Origin: Siphonodentalium dalli
Taxonomy: Eukaryota; Mollusca; Scaphopoda; Gadilida; Siphonodentaliidae
Assembly (NCBI GenBank): GCA_032622095.1
Contig: CP136064.1
Span: 127,767,605 to 127,831,604, forward strand
Direction of reading: 5' to 3'
DNA length: 64,000 nt
Shown here: piece by piece, positions 43,278 through 55,122 of the stretch
Layout of the letters: each line of letters opens with the position of its first letter
How positions within the stretch are numbered: the first letter of the stretch is position 1
Program-made: the position numbers and the translations under genes
The notes under the pieces: model-generated
Told to the model about the DNA's origin: nothing
What the model saw: only the letters and a program-made list of their open reading frames with translations
Databases searched by the model: none

Positions 43278-44145
43278 CAGTGTTCGCGCTGGACCGAAAA
43301 AAACTTTAGCCAAATGAAAATTTTATTAGCCAAATGAAAAAAAATTCAGCCAAATGTTTCTTAGTATGGCCAAATTAAATCATCGTTTTCTGGTCGGTTC
43401 ACAATTAATGACTAAAACGTCAAATCTAACAGACACAGGTAAAATACACAATAATTTAACTAATATTGATGAACTAGAAATATTTTTATATATATCATTT
43501 ATATGGGGGGTAACCCGGGATTGTCCTTCTGAATGTCACTAATTTTTTGTTTTATATCAATATCTTTTTTTAAATCATTAAATATTAATTATCCTTGCGA
43601 AAATATTTAAGTGACATCTGGAAACTAATAACTTAATATTGTTACGCCATTATCAAATTGCAATCTGTCATAAAAGCATGCATATTATTTTGAATGTATC
43701 GGTATTGACGACAAATAGCCGCAAAATATCTGTCGTGATTCACATTTGGCTGATTAAGCTATTGTCTTACACTTGGTGCTCATAAACTTCACCGTCATAA
43801 ATACAATGTCATCATAAACATGCATTGTGCAGGAGTCCCGTGAGTGACCAGACAGACAATGGGAGATTAGTGGATTAAATGTAAAATAATGATTTTTTGC
43901 TGTTTCGTTCAGAGTGACGGGTTTCCCTTTGTACTGTCCGTGATCGGGTTTCCCTTTGTACAGTCGGCGATATATTCCCACTTACGATGTTTTCGAACTA
44001 GATCATTGAAAACCCACTTGCCAAAAATTCATGCTTTCAGTCTCCATTTGGGGTCAAAAAAAGTTTAGTCAAATGAAATTTTTATTAGCCAAATTCGAAA
44101 AGGATTAGCCATTGGCTAATTTGGCTACCGACAGCGCGAACACTG
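43278..44145. mobile_element. hAT-like MITE, sister of the 13714 element
   Basis: The ends CAGTGTTCGCGCTG and CAGCGCGAACACTG are perfect inverted repeats over 14 bases. The flanking 8-bp direct repeats GTTATTTC at 43270-43277 and 44146-44153 are identical. Subterminal AGCCAAATGAAA words are repeated directly at both sides, corresponding to the TTTGGCAAA words of the element at 13714-14235. 868 bp; no transposase. The interior contains a GGGTTTCCCTTTGTAC two-copy direct repeat near 43918-43962. Confidence 0.93.
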
Positions 44146-44438
44146 GTTATTTCTCATGCAGTACAAAGTGGTTATAATGTCACCACATTGAAATTTTGGA
44201 CTATAGAGTGTCTTATCGCCCTATCTTCTTCAGAATGGATATCTACGATGGTGCTTCATTTGCCATTTTGCTGAGTCGAGTTTGGTTAATGTCGCATCAG
44301 GGAGTCAATAGAGGGGACCAAATTTTAATTTTGCTCTGATGATCAGCAAACTTGGATTATAAAGTCTCTGAAAGACAGTTATTCGCAATATTTCTTTAAT
44401 TAGATGATAAAAACATGAGAGGCACCGTAATGCCATAA

Positions 44439-46406
44439 AATGAAAGTGTCAATGACACTGTAGCTCAACTTAGGTAGGGGAATAATTTAATGGTTGACAG
44501 TACATGGAGGAATAGGAAAGGTGCTAATTGAAATGTCTAACCTGCGCCAAAGGATTTAGTGATGCAAAGAGTAAAATACAAGATGGCTGCTGGTGGCCAT
44601 TTTTTTTGGCCAATTGGCCCCAAAAGGACTCGTTCCCATCTACGTATAATTGTTAACATCCATGACAAATTTTATGAAGATCTGACCAAAGCTACGACCT
44701 ACAAATTTCATGATGATCAGACGAACAGAACAGTACGACCTGTAGACCGCGCCAATGGATTGAATTTTGAAATCCAAGATGGCCGCTGGCAGTCATGTTT
44801 TTTGGCCGAATGACCCCACAATGATTCGTTCCCATCTACATGTCAACGTTCATGACAAATTTTATAAAGATTAGACCAAAGGCAACCTATAGCCCGCGCC
44901 AAAGGATTTAGTCATGCAAAGAGTAAAATCCAAGATGGCTGCTGGCGGCCATGTTTTTTCCCCGAACGACTCCAAAATCACACGTTCCCATCTACATGTC
45001 AGTGTTAACATAACATCCATGACAAATTTCATAAACTTCCGACCAACACAACGACCTGTAGCCCGCGCCAAAGGATTTAGTCATGCAAAGAGTAAAATCC
45101 AAGATGGCTGCTGGCAGCCATGTTTTTTGGCTGAACGAACCCAAAATCACTCGTTCCCATCTACATGTCATTATTAACATCAATGACAAATTTCATGATG
45201 ATCAGACGAACAGTACGACCTGTAGCCCGCGCCAATGGATTGAATTTTGAAATGACTCATTCCCATCTACATGTCAATGTCAACATTCATGACAAATTTC
45301 ATAAAGATCAGACCAAAGGTACGACCTGTAGCCCGGGCCAAAGGATTTAGTCATGCAAAGAGTAAAATCCAAGATGGCTGCTGGCGGCCATGTTTTTTGG
45401 CCGAACGACCCCAAAATCACTCGTTCCCATCTACATGTCATTGTTAACATCCATGACAAATTTCATGATGTTCCGATCGAAGCTACGACCTGTAGCCCGC
45501 GCCAAAGTATTTAGTCATGCAAAGAGTAAAATCCAAGATGGCTGCTGGTGGCCATGTTTATCGGCCGAACAACCCCAAAATGACTCGTTCCCATCTACAT
45601 GTCAATATTAACATCCATGACAAATTTCATGATGATCAGACGAACAGTACGACCTGTAGCCCGCACCAATGGATTGAATTTTGAAATCTAAGATGGCCGC
45701 CAGCGGCCATGTTTTTTGGCCGAATGACCCCACAATGATTCGTTCCCATCTACATGTCAATGTCAACATTCATGACAAATTTCATAAAGATTAGACCAAA
45801 GGTACAATCTGTAGCCCGCGCCAAAGGATTTAGTCATGCAAAGAATAAAATACAAGATGGCTGCTGGCGGCCATGTTTTTTTTTGGAACAACTCCAAAAT
45901 CACTCGTTCCCATCTACATGACAGTGTTAACATCCATGACAAATTTCATAAACTTCCGACCAAAACAACGACCTTTAGCCCACGCCAAAGGATTTAGTCA
46001 TGCAAAGAGTAAAATCCAAGATGGCTGCTGGCAGCCATGTTTTTTGGCCGAACGACCCCAAAATCACTCGTTCCCATCTACATGTCATTATTAACATCAA
46101 TGACAAATTTCATAATGATCAGATGAACAGTACGACCTGTAGGCCGCGCCAATGGATTGAATCTTGAAATCCAAGATGGCTGCCAGCGGCCATGTTTTTT
46201 GGCCGAATGACCCCAAAATGACTCGTTCCCATCTACATGTCAATGTCAACATTCATGACAAATTTCATGAAGATCAGACCAAAGGTACAACCTGTAGCCC
46301 GCGCCAAAGGAAATTGTTGACGGACACACGCACACACGCACACACGGACGACGGACGCCAAACCATGGCAATAGCTCAAACTTACAAAAGTAAGTTGAGC
46401 TAAAAA
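44439..46406. mobile_element. A-A-B higher-order tandem element, copy 2
   Basis: The left end has TAGCTCAACTTA (44461) and the right end TAAGTTGAGCTA (46391-46402). About eleven units of 110-175 bp share GGCCATGTTTTTTGGCCGAA, TCGTTCCCATCTACATGTC, CATGACAAATTTCAT and ACGACCTGTAGCCCGCGCCA. Type A continues AAAGGATTTAGTCATGCAAA; type B continues ATGGATTGAATTTTGAAATC. The order is A B A A B A A B A A B, a trimer higher-order repeat of about 480 bp; the second B unit is internally deleted near 45250. After the last unit come a CACACGCACACACGGACG tail and a hairpin TAGCTCAAACTTAC/GTAAGTTGAGCTA. Open frames inside are by-products. Confidence 0.9.
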
Positions 46407-46419
46407 CGACTCATTTTTT

Positions 46420-46537
46420 AGGATTTAGTCGGCAATATTCCGATGAATGGCAACAAGCCATATTTCCGACTAAATCCTGAAAAATTACCCATAATTCTGC
46501 TGTGGTTAAGGAGTCAATTATTTAGGGCATTACGGTA
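46420..46537. mobile_element. Hairpin MITE, left-truncated
   Basis: A short remnant of the left arm (TTAGGATTTAGTCGG) is followed by a nearly complete right arm, CCGATGAATGGCAACAAGCC to AGGGCATTACGGTA. It lies 14 bases from the end of the A-A-B element. Confidence 0.75.
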
Positions 46538-46610
46538 TGATGAGGCAAGCCATACCATCTGTACTGAGACTCTGTGCTGCCATTCATGTTGTTAACCAAG
46601 CCATCAAATA

Positions 46611-46942
46611 GTGTCTGTCATTTGCAGAATGAGGTCCCCAGAGGGTGAATTTAGTGCAACAATCCCGCATGGTGGGCTAGCATCACCTAATTGACCCTCT
46701 AAGAACCTCATTCAGATTGTCACCTATTAATCACCTTGATTATTTTAACTTGTACAAATTAGGGGATATAGAAACTGAACAGAAGGGGAAAAGTAACTAA
46801 AAACAATGTTAATTTGCAACTATAGATACCGGTACTTCCCAGAAGATGAAGCCTATTAAAGGTGAATTTAGTGATGCTAGATTTGTGGGTTGCATCACTA
46901 AATTCACCCTCTGGGGACCTCATTCTGCAAATGAAAGACACC
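46611..46942. mobile_element. Foldback pair with CATTTGCAGAATGAGGTCCC arms
   Basis: The left arm GTCTGTCATTTGCAGAATGA through CAGAGGGTGAATTTAGTG is inverted at about 46892-46942 (CACTAAATTCACCCTCTGG and GGACCTCATTCTGCAAATG). An extra GGTGAATTTAGTGATGC word at 46860 pairs with the right arm to form a second, smaller hairpin. No TSD is clear and there is no coding. Candidate MITE of unknown superfamily. Confidence 0.65.
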
Positions 46943-48101
46943 TAATTTCACGGCTTGTTGTTAACCCTGTCTTTACTATAAAATGTTCATTGATGATCGA
47001 GTAGTTGCCTTAGGAAATGTTAAGAAGGTAATATTGAAGTTCAAAAAACGGCCTTTTGTAAACTTATTATCTGAGTAGTCAGTTGTCTGCTTGTAATTCT
47101 CTTCATACATGTATTTTAATAATAAACAATTTAAAGTCTATTTTTATCACTGAATGGTAGAATCCATTTGGTAGAGAAAGGTTTTAAAAATTTGAGTTGT
47201 AAAAGATTATTTGGATAATATTCGATATCCTGTTAAAGATACATTATCCGAATTAACGCTCCTAAGTTACTATTTCTTTGGCTTTGGGGGGTAAACAAAA
47301 TATTTGATTCAAGTTGAGGAACCCACCCACCCATCAAAGCTCAGATTGAACAGATATCGATTTTTGAAGTTTGTTATTTCTTGATATGCAATTATTTGTG
47401 GGCCAGAAAAACGCCATCAAACGGACAAAATTGCGGATGAAGATGGATAACTCTAAAATCAAGTGGTAATATGGCCAAATTTTGTCACACTCAAATGATA
47501 ACACGGCCATATTTCATTGAACAAAATGTTGTTAAATAACACGTTTTGGGAAATTTGATACCATAGTTGACAGTGGTTAGCATTATTTTGTTGCAATTAA
47601 TCGATTCTGATAACTAAAGCATACATATTTGAAGAAATGTTGTTGTTGTTGTTGTATATTGATGAAATGGGGACCGTCTGATCGGATTGAGTATCTTTAA
47701 TAACCAAATGCATGTTTAGGAGATCCCAAAGCAAGTAAACATGTGCAAATGACCAATTAATTCAGCCTAAATGTCTGCCCAAATAAGAATGTGAAGTCTT
47801 TGAAAAGATGAGTTGAGATACAGACTGCAGACAATCCCAAAGGAATGGACATTAATTTATGTATAGGAGTCACAATACAAAAACCTGAACACTTCCCTAT
47901 AGAAATTTGAATCACAGGAACTTATAAGTCATCACTAAGCAGATAAGAAATAGAATTCCCTCATGTAACATTTCAAGTTGTCAGAGGCAAACCATAGAAA
48001 CACAAAGTAGATCAAAGACTGCTGATGGCAGATAATAATATGACTGGGCATCAATCAGATAAATCATTAAAACTACAATCTCCAAGCAGTCCAGGACTAG
48101 T
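46943..48101. other. No gene identified
   Basis: AT-rich unique sequence with a (TTG)5 microsatellite at about 47638-47653. Confidence 0.45.
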
Positions 48102-48499
48102 TTAACCCTTTACCCAACAGAAGGGCCCTGTGCCAATGCATTCTCTTATATATGCGAGTCGACCATAGGTCGCCTCGCATATATAAGAGAATGCATTGGC
48201 TTAACACAATAAAACTTATAAAATTGTTAAAGATTGTAAGAAAAAATGGTAAAAAGTGTTAATTTTTTTTTTTTTAGGCCAATGCATTCTCTTATATATG
48301 CGAGGCGACCTATGGTCGACTCGCATATATAAGAGAATGCATTGGCACAGGGTATAACTGTAACTATCACAATGTGGTCAAGGAGCCGGTTCCAATGATA
48401 TCCATATTTGTATGGTTCTATTGAGACAGACCGAAGATATTTTAGGCTGTTGAAGCTTTATTTGGCCGGTTTTGGCCGGTTTGTTGGGTAAAGGGTTAA
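48102..48499. mobile_element. TTAA-flanked piggyBac-like MITE, family 2 copy 2
   Basis: 398 bp. Same design as 3113-3557: TTAA, CCCTTTACCCAACAG at the left, TTGTTGGGTAAAGGG at the right, palindromes at 48132-48200 and 48278-48346. The second palindrome arm is more perfect here (CTTATATATGCGAG both sides), and the AT-rich spacer between palindromes is shorter than in copy 1. Right part words such as TATCCATATTTGTATGG are conserved. Confidence 0.85.
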
Positions 48500-48747
48500 C
48501 TTAGGATACTATTTCTTTACAGGGTGGTACTGCAGGGGGTGTCCCCCTTGAATGTTGGCGAGACCAGGGGATCTGCCCTGGGAATTTATTTTAAATCCAT
48601 TGCTCTGAGAGTTAATCTGAGCTGTTCAGAAGCCTTATATTGTGCTTTTGAGGTTGGTAAATTTAGTAATTATTTAGATAGCAATTACTTAATATTTTGT
48701 GATTTTCTGTATGCATGCTCAGTGATCTGATAACTAAAGGTCATGAC

Positions 48748-49725
48748 TGGGCCCCTGCGAAGCTTCGAGATTCAATTCGATTCACTGCCGATTTGATTTG
48801 ATTCGATCATAGGATTCAAATATTTTCGAGTCACCCTTCTTGGCATTCTTGTTGGTGATAAAGGATATGAGTTTGAAGATGCGGTGTTCTAAATTTGTTC
48901 GCGCTCACTGAAGCAAGCACATTTGAAACTATATATGAACACTCATACTGAATGCGAACAATTGCAGTATTGATTAGATGTGTTTGTCGTGGCATTCTTT
49001 ACATGTATGTACATGCAGACTTTAATGCAATATTCATGATTTTCGAAACACAAACTGCCAACCTTCATTTGAAGATAAGATGTTTTTGTGACTGAAACTT
49101 CCAGCAGTTCGCCAGTAGTTCTTATACGGCTCATCACCCACATGACACCTTGTAATTGCACCCTATTTAGCCCAGTACAGATAATAATACTGCTGAATTT
49201 GTCTTTATCCCATGGTTTTTGGGGACTAAATTTCCCAGGTTATCAAAACTGGTATTTTGTTACCCATACAGGTTCAATGAAACTGGTATTTTCATACCCA
49301 AGTTTGGCTCATGAACATATATCATGTTGAAAGAAACGAACCTGATTTTTGCAATATGAATGAAGCCAACCAATTTGCAACTGCATGCATCATGAAAAAC
49401 AATCATGGACAACTAACTGCTTATGTGTGTAATGTAATGATCAGGTTATTCTTCATTTGGAGAAAACAGCTCAGAAGTTGATAATTGCAAAGGTGCATAT
49501 AATTATCATTATTAGAAATAAACTATGCTAATTTTTGTTATTATGTTGTATATGATATATATGTTATTTTCAATTGTGCAACTGCCATACACAGGTGTAC
49601 ATGTATAGCAATAAATATATCGATCTATCTATATTCGATTCAAGATTTGTTTTGAATCGTGAATATCACCAATCATTCAATTCGAGATTCGATTCGACAG
49701 TAATCTTCCAATTCGCAGGGGCCTA
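48748..49725. mobile_element. hAT-like element with GGCCCCTGCGAA ends
   Basis: The left end TGGGCCCCTGCGAAGCTTCG is inverted at the right as CCAATTCGCAGGGGCCTA. Both subterminal regions are rich in ATTCGATTC/GATTCGA words in inverted arrangement. 978 bp without a transposase frame. The 8-base flanks (GTCATGAC, GTAGTCAA) are not an obvious duplication, so the superfamily is inferred from the terminus style only. Confidence 0.6.
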
Positions 49726-49936
49726 GTAGTCAAGAGCAAATTTAGTTTGTTTCTACTTTCCCAGCTTACTGATCATTGTACAACACACTGAAATATTCTT
49801 TTGTTTATGAGAAGATTTGTTTCACTTTGAATGTTTCACCTTTTTCATTTTCATACCAATAATAGTTTCCAGTGAGTAATCCTCACCCTCTCCCCCAGTG
49901 GGATCAAAATTTCATATTTAACACATTGACTGCCGG

Positions 49937-50147
49937 TACAGTAATGCACTAAATAATCTACTCCTTAACCACAGCAGAATTATTGGTAATTCTTCAGGAT
50001 TTAGTCGGAAATATGGCTTGTTGCCATTCATCAGAAAGCTGAGAGCTTTCCGATGAATGGCAACAAGCCATATTTCCGACTAAATCCTGAAAAATTGCCC
50101 ATAATTCTGCTGTGATTAAGGAGTCGATTATTCAGGGCATTACTGTA
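49937..50147. mobile_element. Hairpin MITE, full-length reference copy
   Basis: 211 bp. TACAGTAATGCACTAAATAATC and GATTATTCAGGGCATTACTGTA form the ends. The two arms are nearly fully complementary, with only a few bases at the apex (AAAGCTGAGAGCTTT). Ends in TA on both sides, consistent with TA insertion. Best-preserved copy of the family in this window. Confidence 0.88.
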
Positions 50148-50149
50148 TT

Positions 50150-52325
50150 AACCAGGGCGCCCGTATAGTGTATCCTTCCAGGATGCCAACATGAGATCAA
50201 GTATTGAATATGCACATTACATTGTCTTACCAGCCTCAGATCCCAAAATTTATCATGTATTGGCTTGGATCACATAAAAACATGCTATGCATGCCATAAG
50301 CGCACTACGTTATAACTCTTAGATTAGGCATGGGCATCTCATGGTATTTTTACTGGGTGCCGACTACAAGTTATCTCATACCCACACTTTGCCACTTTTC
50401 TCATGACGTTAATGTTGGATAATCTAAAACATAAACATATGCTGATCTGCCCTATAGTGGAGCGGATATGCATGTGCCAGAAATAGGCGAATCGTTACAC
50501 TTTGTGAATAAATAACGAAATTTTACACACTTAATCTTTGGTATGTCTCGGTTTAAAAAAATCGGTAGGCACAAAAATCTGAGGTCAGTTAGGGTGATTA
50601 ATCAGTTGCCATAGCAACCAACCCCTGTGATAATTTATGGTATATGGCAGTTTATTTGACGGCCAACTATGTGAATAGTATCAGCCATATCGATGTAGGC
50701 ATTGCTTTATCAAATAGACAAAAGACCAATATATAAAACAGACTGTAAAATTTGGGCCCAGATCACTAAAATTTAGCTTGATGCCATGGAAACTAATGGA
50801 TTTTCTTCAAAAACTGAGTAAAAAAAATTAAAATTTGGACTTAGTTTGTACCTGTCAGCACAAAATTCATGTGATAAGTTTCAATTTCAGATAATATCAT
50901 CTTCGGTAATCCATAAAGACAATATAACAGATTTTTCGCTTTTAGCTAGTGATTGACCACAATAAACAAACTTTTATATGAACACTAATTGGCGCAAATT
51001 GGCAGTTTCGAGACTGGCTGGTTGTTGCAATTCCGACAAATTGAAGTGCAGGTAGTAGCTTTGGTGCACATGTTTTTTCAGACGGGCCACTAAGTCAGTT
51101 TGATGCAAATTATAGTGATAAAATCCTTGTCATATGTATACAAATGTATATATTTTTGTGAAGCTAAGATATAATTCCACTTTTCATAGTAAAATGGGAA
51201 CTCCCCGTTCAAGATGGTCGCCAAAATGGTAGTCGGAAGTGGAAAATTTAATGTATTTTCACTAATAACTTCTTGATCAGTTTATGCTGTATGGAACTGG
51301 GTGATAATTGTGACTTTATTTTCTACTGTTCATTTAAGTGATCGTTGGAGCAATGAAATATGCCATTCATGTGGTCCCCGTCTCTTCCGATCCATAAAAA
51401 TTAGGGATTGTAGTCATATTTCAACAATAAATGGGCAGAACTACATGTGCACTGTAAGTAAGGCATACCATGAATATTCCAACTTAATCTGACTCAATGG
51501 AGCCAAAATTGTCACTTTGACTCAAACTGGCTGCCAAAATGACACCCAAAAATGGAAAATGGTAAATATCGCCCCAGCGTGTCATGCAATCGGTTAAAAG
51601 TTGGGGTTAATTTATAAAATTGGCTATTGTGTATTTTATAGATTGAATACTAACATTGTTAATGTACCTTGCTTGAATGTTAGTATTGTATATAGCCACT
51701 GACATTACCATAATTATTGGAATTTTCTATCACAAACTCGACATCAAAATCGGCAAAAAAATAACTTTTCGGATTTAGACAATTTTTTCAAGTAAAATGG
51801 AACTATCTTTGGTATCAAATATGTTTATTGTTTTGACCTCTCTTAAATGAGTGACACTGAGGTGTTTTAGACAAAATTACCCAAGATACAACCAAATTTG
51901 ATTTTTCACATATATACCGAACATTATTCTCTGCTCTTCCGAAATGGTAGCAAATTGTGACAAATACTTGGTTATTAAATATGTAACATAATTCACTGAC
52001 AACTAAATGTTCTATTCTGGATGTCTCAGTACCTTATACGGCAAGTCACATTCGTGTTAAAGGATGCAGTATATATGGAATGTTACCGAAAACTTCTTTT
52101 GGGATTCTGGCCCTGTTTTGAACAGAAATGGGCAGAACTTTGAAACTGAACTGAGATGGGCCATATTATGTGTCTACTCTGCCCAACAACATCAAAATTC
52201 ATCAAAATTGATTGACTCATGTCAGGAAAACCATTTCCTCCATTGTACAGATAACACACCGTCATGCTAGAGAACACTCTGACATTACCTCTCTATCGAT
52301 TAACATGTCCATGAGTTATTGTGGA
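50150..52325. other. No gene identified
   Basis: Over 2 kb of unique AT-rich sequence. GTGCCGACTACAAGTTATCTC at 50357 is inverted and nearly repeated at 40165-40190. Short frames have no domain or splice support. Confidence 0.45.
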
Positions 52326-52329
52326 AAGC

Positions 52330-53960
52330 GATAGTCACCCAAATGTACACCTGTACAACCCACACATGAACATGCAATCACTCCATATATACATGAACAC
52401 CACACAAATGACCATGCATGTAACCACTCGCTTTATACACATACATCTCACGCATGACCATACAGCCAAACCTTGTATACCAGTACATCCACACATGACT
52501 CTACAGTCATGCAGGCACACCATGTATAACCCTGCACATCACTATGACTATATTGTCTCTCCATATGTACTTGTTCACCACATCGATGATCATACAGTCA
52601 CTTCTTGACAGTTCTTGTATACATATTCACCTCCAGGGACCAGCCTAGACCAGATTTTCATGGCGAAATGACTTCGCCCTACTATAAAAATAAGGCGAAG
52701 TGGCCGTTCTATAGGGCGAAGTGAGTCTACAAAATTTAAATTGATTAGTACTACGACAGGATCGAGTCGCTATAGAACGAAAATAGGAGAGATGTAATAT
52801 GTCAATTAAACTTATGAAACAATGGTTGAAATATGGAGTCTTTATGTTCACTTCATGACCCTAATAACTATTAATAATACCCAAACATAATTGTGAGAGG
52901 ATGGCAGCATTTTATATCGTAATTGTGGGAGAATGACAAGATTTTATTTCATATTTTTCGGGTTTTTAAAAATGCCAACAATATTTATCAAACCGAAACG
53001 AAATCATGAACACTTTTACTGCGCTCTATTAGTAATCCCGTTTGAAATTTTAATATGCTTCACAAATGAATTTGTTTTTAAATTTCTTTAACCAAACTCC
53101 ATCTAGAGGGAGTGATGAACTGACACATTGTGAGAGCTGTGAGTTGTAATCTTCATTGTAAGGTGTGGTAATCACGGTAATCTAAAAATCACAACAACCA
53201 GATTAACACTTGAGGCCCGACGATGTTTTCACAGCTGCCAGTAATCAGACTCTGTTGTCAACATGCTTCCAGATTGGAGCAATACAGGTGTTAATTGTTT
53301 TATAACACCCTGATAGTGGAGTATTGTGTGCAATCACAGTTGACAGTTGTAAATTATCATAAATTATTTGGGGAGTTTTGCCGATTTTCGTCAGTCAACT
53401 TTGGAATTTTTTGGGCGACTTGAACTTCGCCCGACTGCAAAAATAAGGCGAAGCGGACGGCGCTAGGGTGACTTCTTCGCCCACGTCGCCCTCTCGGCTG
53501 GTCCCTGTTCACCTCATCAGTGGCCATAGAATCACTCCATGTATATTTATTTGCCACACCCATGGCCATATAGCCACTCAAGATATACATATACACTACA
53601 ACCATAACCATAGTCACTCCAGGTATACATATACACCTCACTATATACTCACACATCACATTCATAGTCATACAGTAACTCCTTGTATACATATTCACTC
53701 CACCATTGGCCATATTGTTGCTCCCTGTACACCTATTGCCCACACATATGGACATATAGCCACTCAAGACATGCATATAAACCCCAACCATGCATATTTA
53801 GTCACTCTAGGTATACATCAACACCTCACCAATGGCCATACAACCCAAGATATACCAATACCCCGCATATTACATCAACAGTGGGATGTATATGATTATA
53901 TTGAGTGGCTATATGGTAATGGGTGTGGCCAATAGGTATACCAGGAGTGACTGTATGACT
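52330..53960. repeat. Imperfect minisatellite of CATACAGTCACTCC-type units, split by a MITE
   Basis: Units of roughly 40-60 bp repeat ACCATATAGCCACTC/CATACAGTCACTCC, TGTATACATAT and CACCTCAC words from 52330 to 52633 and 53508 to 53880. The final part (53884-53960) has the same words in reverse orientation (GAGTGGCTATATGG, GGAGTGACTGTATG). Frames through it give His/Thr-rich repetitive peptides on one strand and Met/Tyr/Ser-rich ones on the other; these are not genes. Confidence 0.75.
52634..53507. mobile_element. hAT-like MITE inserted in the minisatellite
   Basis: The ends are CAGGGACCAGCC at the left and GGCTGGTCCCTG at the right. They are flanked by an identical 8-bp target duplication TTCACCTC at 52626-52633 and 53508-53515. 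Subterminal parts carry GGCGAAGTGG / AGGCGAAGCGG and ATAAAAATAAGGCGAAG / CAAAAATAAGGCGAAG words in direct and inverted arrangement. 874 bp, non-coding. Confidence 0.93.
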
Positions 53961-54780
53961 TGGCTCACTGTAACAATATAATATAGCATCCAACTAATGT
54001 CCTGAAATTTCCAACCAATATGCATGGTACTACATGTATTTCAGTATTACACAATTCCTGAACTACATTCAATTGTAAATATTTAGTCCGTAATTTGTGA
54101 CGAATTTATCACCAATAAATAAACGGCAATGATATTAGGCCCACAAGGTCAATGCAAATAATACATATATAAGAATGACATTGATAATGATATTCGCAGT
54201 CTTTTACCCAAACATAAGTGTTCCACATCACCTTAAGTTGGAAATCCAACGGTTTAAAACCCCATACTTTTTATGGTTTTATTTTGATCTTCGAATACAA
54301 TGTATGAACTCTTGGAATCAGAATAGTAAAGAAAATTTATTCAACACCCGTTGACGTTGTATTGAATCTCATCTCAGCCATTGAATACATACTGCTCCGT
54401 ACCACAATATAATAAACTACTTCACATTGATGTTGTTGCCAAAGAGATGATGTACATGATATCAACGATCCACTCCGAGTGATGCAGATAATTACCAGCT
54501 TTTTTGTGAGACTTATCATTATAAATTTTAAGGTAATTATAGCATCAATGGTGGTCACTGTCATGGATTAACTTATCCGACACAAGGGTGTGGAATAAAT
54601 ACAGAACACAACTTCCATCATAATCATCTAGAATCTTTTATCGACCTTGCTGCGTAATGCGCAGGCACAAACACTGCTTTGGTGAAATATATCCTTGCAC
54701 AGTCCGCAACTAATTTGATAAAAGATTCTCGAATTTGACGAGCGTTGTGATCTCTCTATATATACATATCCATATACACC
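53961..54780. other. No gene identified
   Basis: Unique AT-rich sequence between the minisatellite and the next TTAA element. Confidence 0.45.
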
Positions 54781-55122
54781 TTAACCCTTTGGCGAGTAGA
54801 ACGACATATATGTCGTCTACCGGTTGAAGAGTAGAACGACATATATGTCGTTTCAGGAAGTGTTATTTTATGCAGACATAACTTCAATAAATCATCTGAT
54901 TTATAAATGATTTGTACAGGAGTTATTTTGATTAATATAATGCTCCAAATATATAAGTATATCGATTATGATAATACACGTTAACAAAAAATGCACATAA
55001 ATTAAAACGAATTATTGGACCCTTTTGACCCGAACTTGTTAATAATTATTGTTATGACTTTGACGTTAAATTTACTCATGACGTCATGTATATGACGATA
55101 CAGATACTCTCCAAAGGGTTAA
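54781..55122. mobile_element. TTAA-flanked piggyBac-like MITE, family 5
   Basis: 342 bp. TTAACCCTTTGGCGAGTA at the left and TACTCTCCAAAGGGTTAA at the right (imperfect inverted repeat). It contains two exact 16-bp palindromes ACGACATATATGTCGT at 54801-54816 and 54836-54851, 35 bp apart, within a direct repeat of AGTAGAACGACATATATG. Non-coding. Confidence 0.75.

Noticed and set aside
44559-46403. Several open frames of 60-87 codons that resemble each other
   Set aside because: They repeat with the tandem unit and occur in different frames and on both strands. They come from the A-A-B repeat and are not a gene family.
46370-46406. Helitron 3' end
   Set aside because: A hairpin is present, but the expected CTRR end and insertion between A and T are not visible.
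48740-49733. 8-bp target duplication for the GGCCCCTGCGAA element
   Set aside because: The flanks GTCATGAC and GTAGTCAA do not match well enough, so I left the superfamily tentative.
53357-53935. 144- and 155-codon frames with repeated His- or Tyr-rich peptides
   Set aside because: Both run across the minisatellite and, in part, the right end of the inserted MITE; periodic composition explains the open frames.
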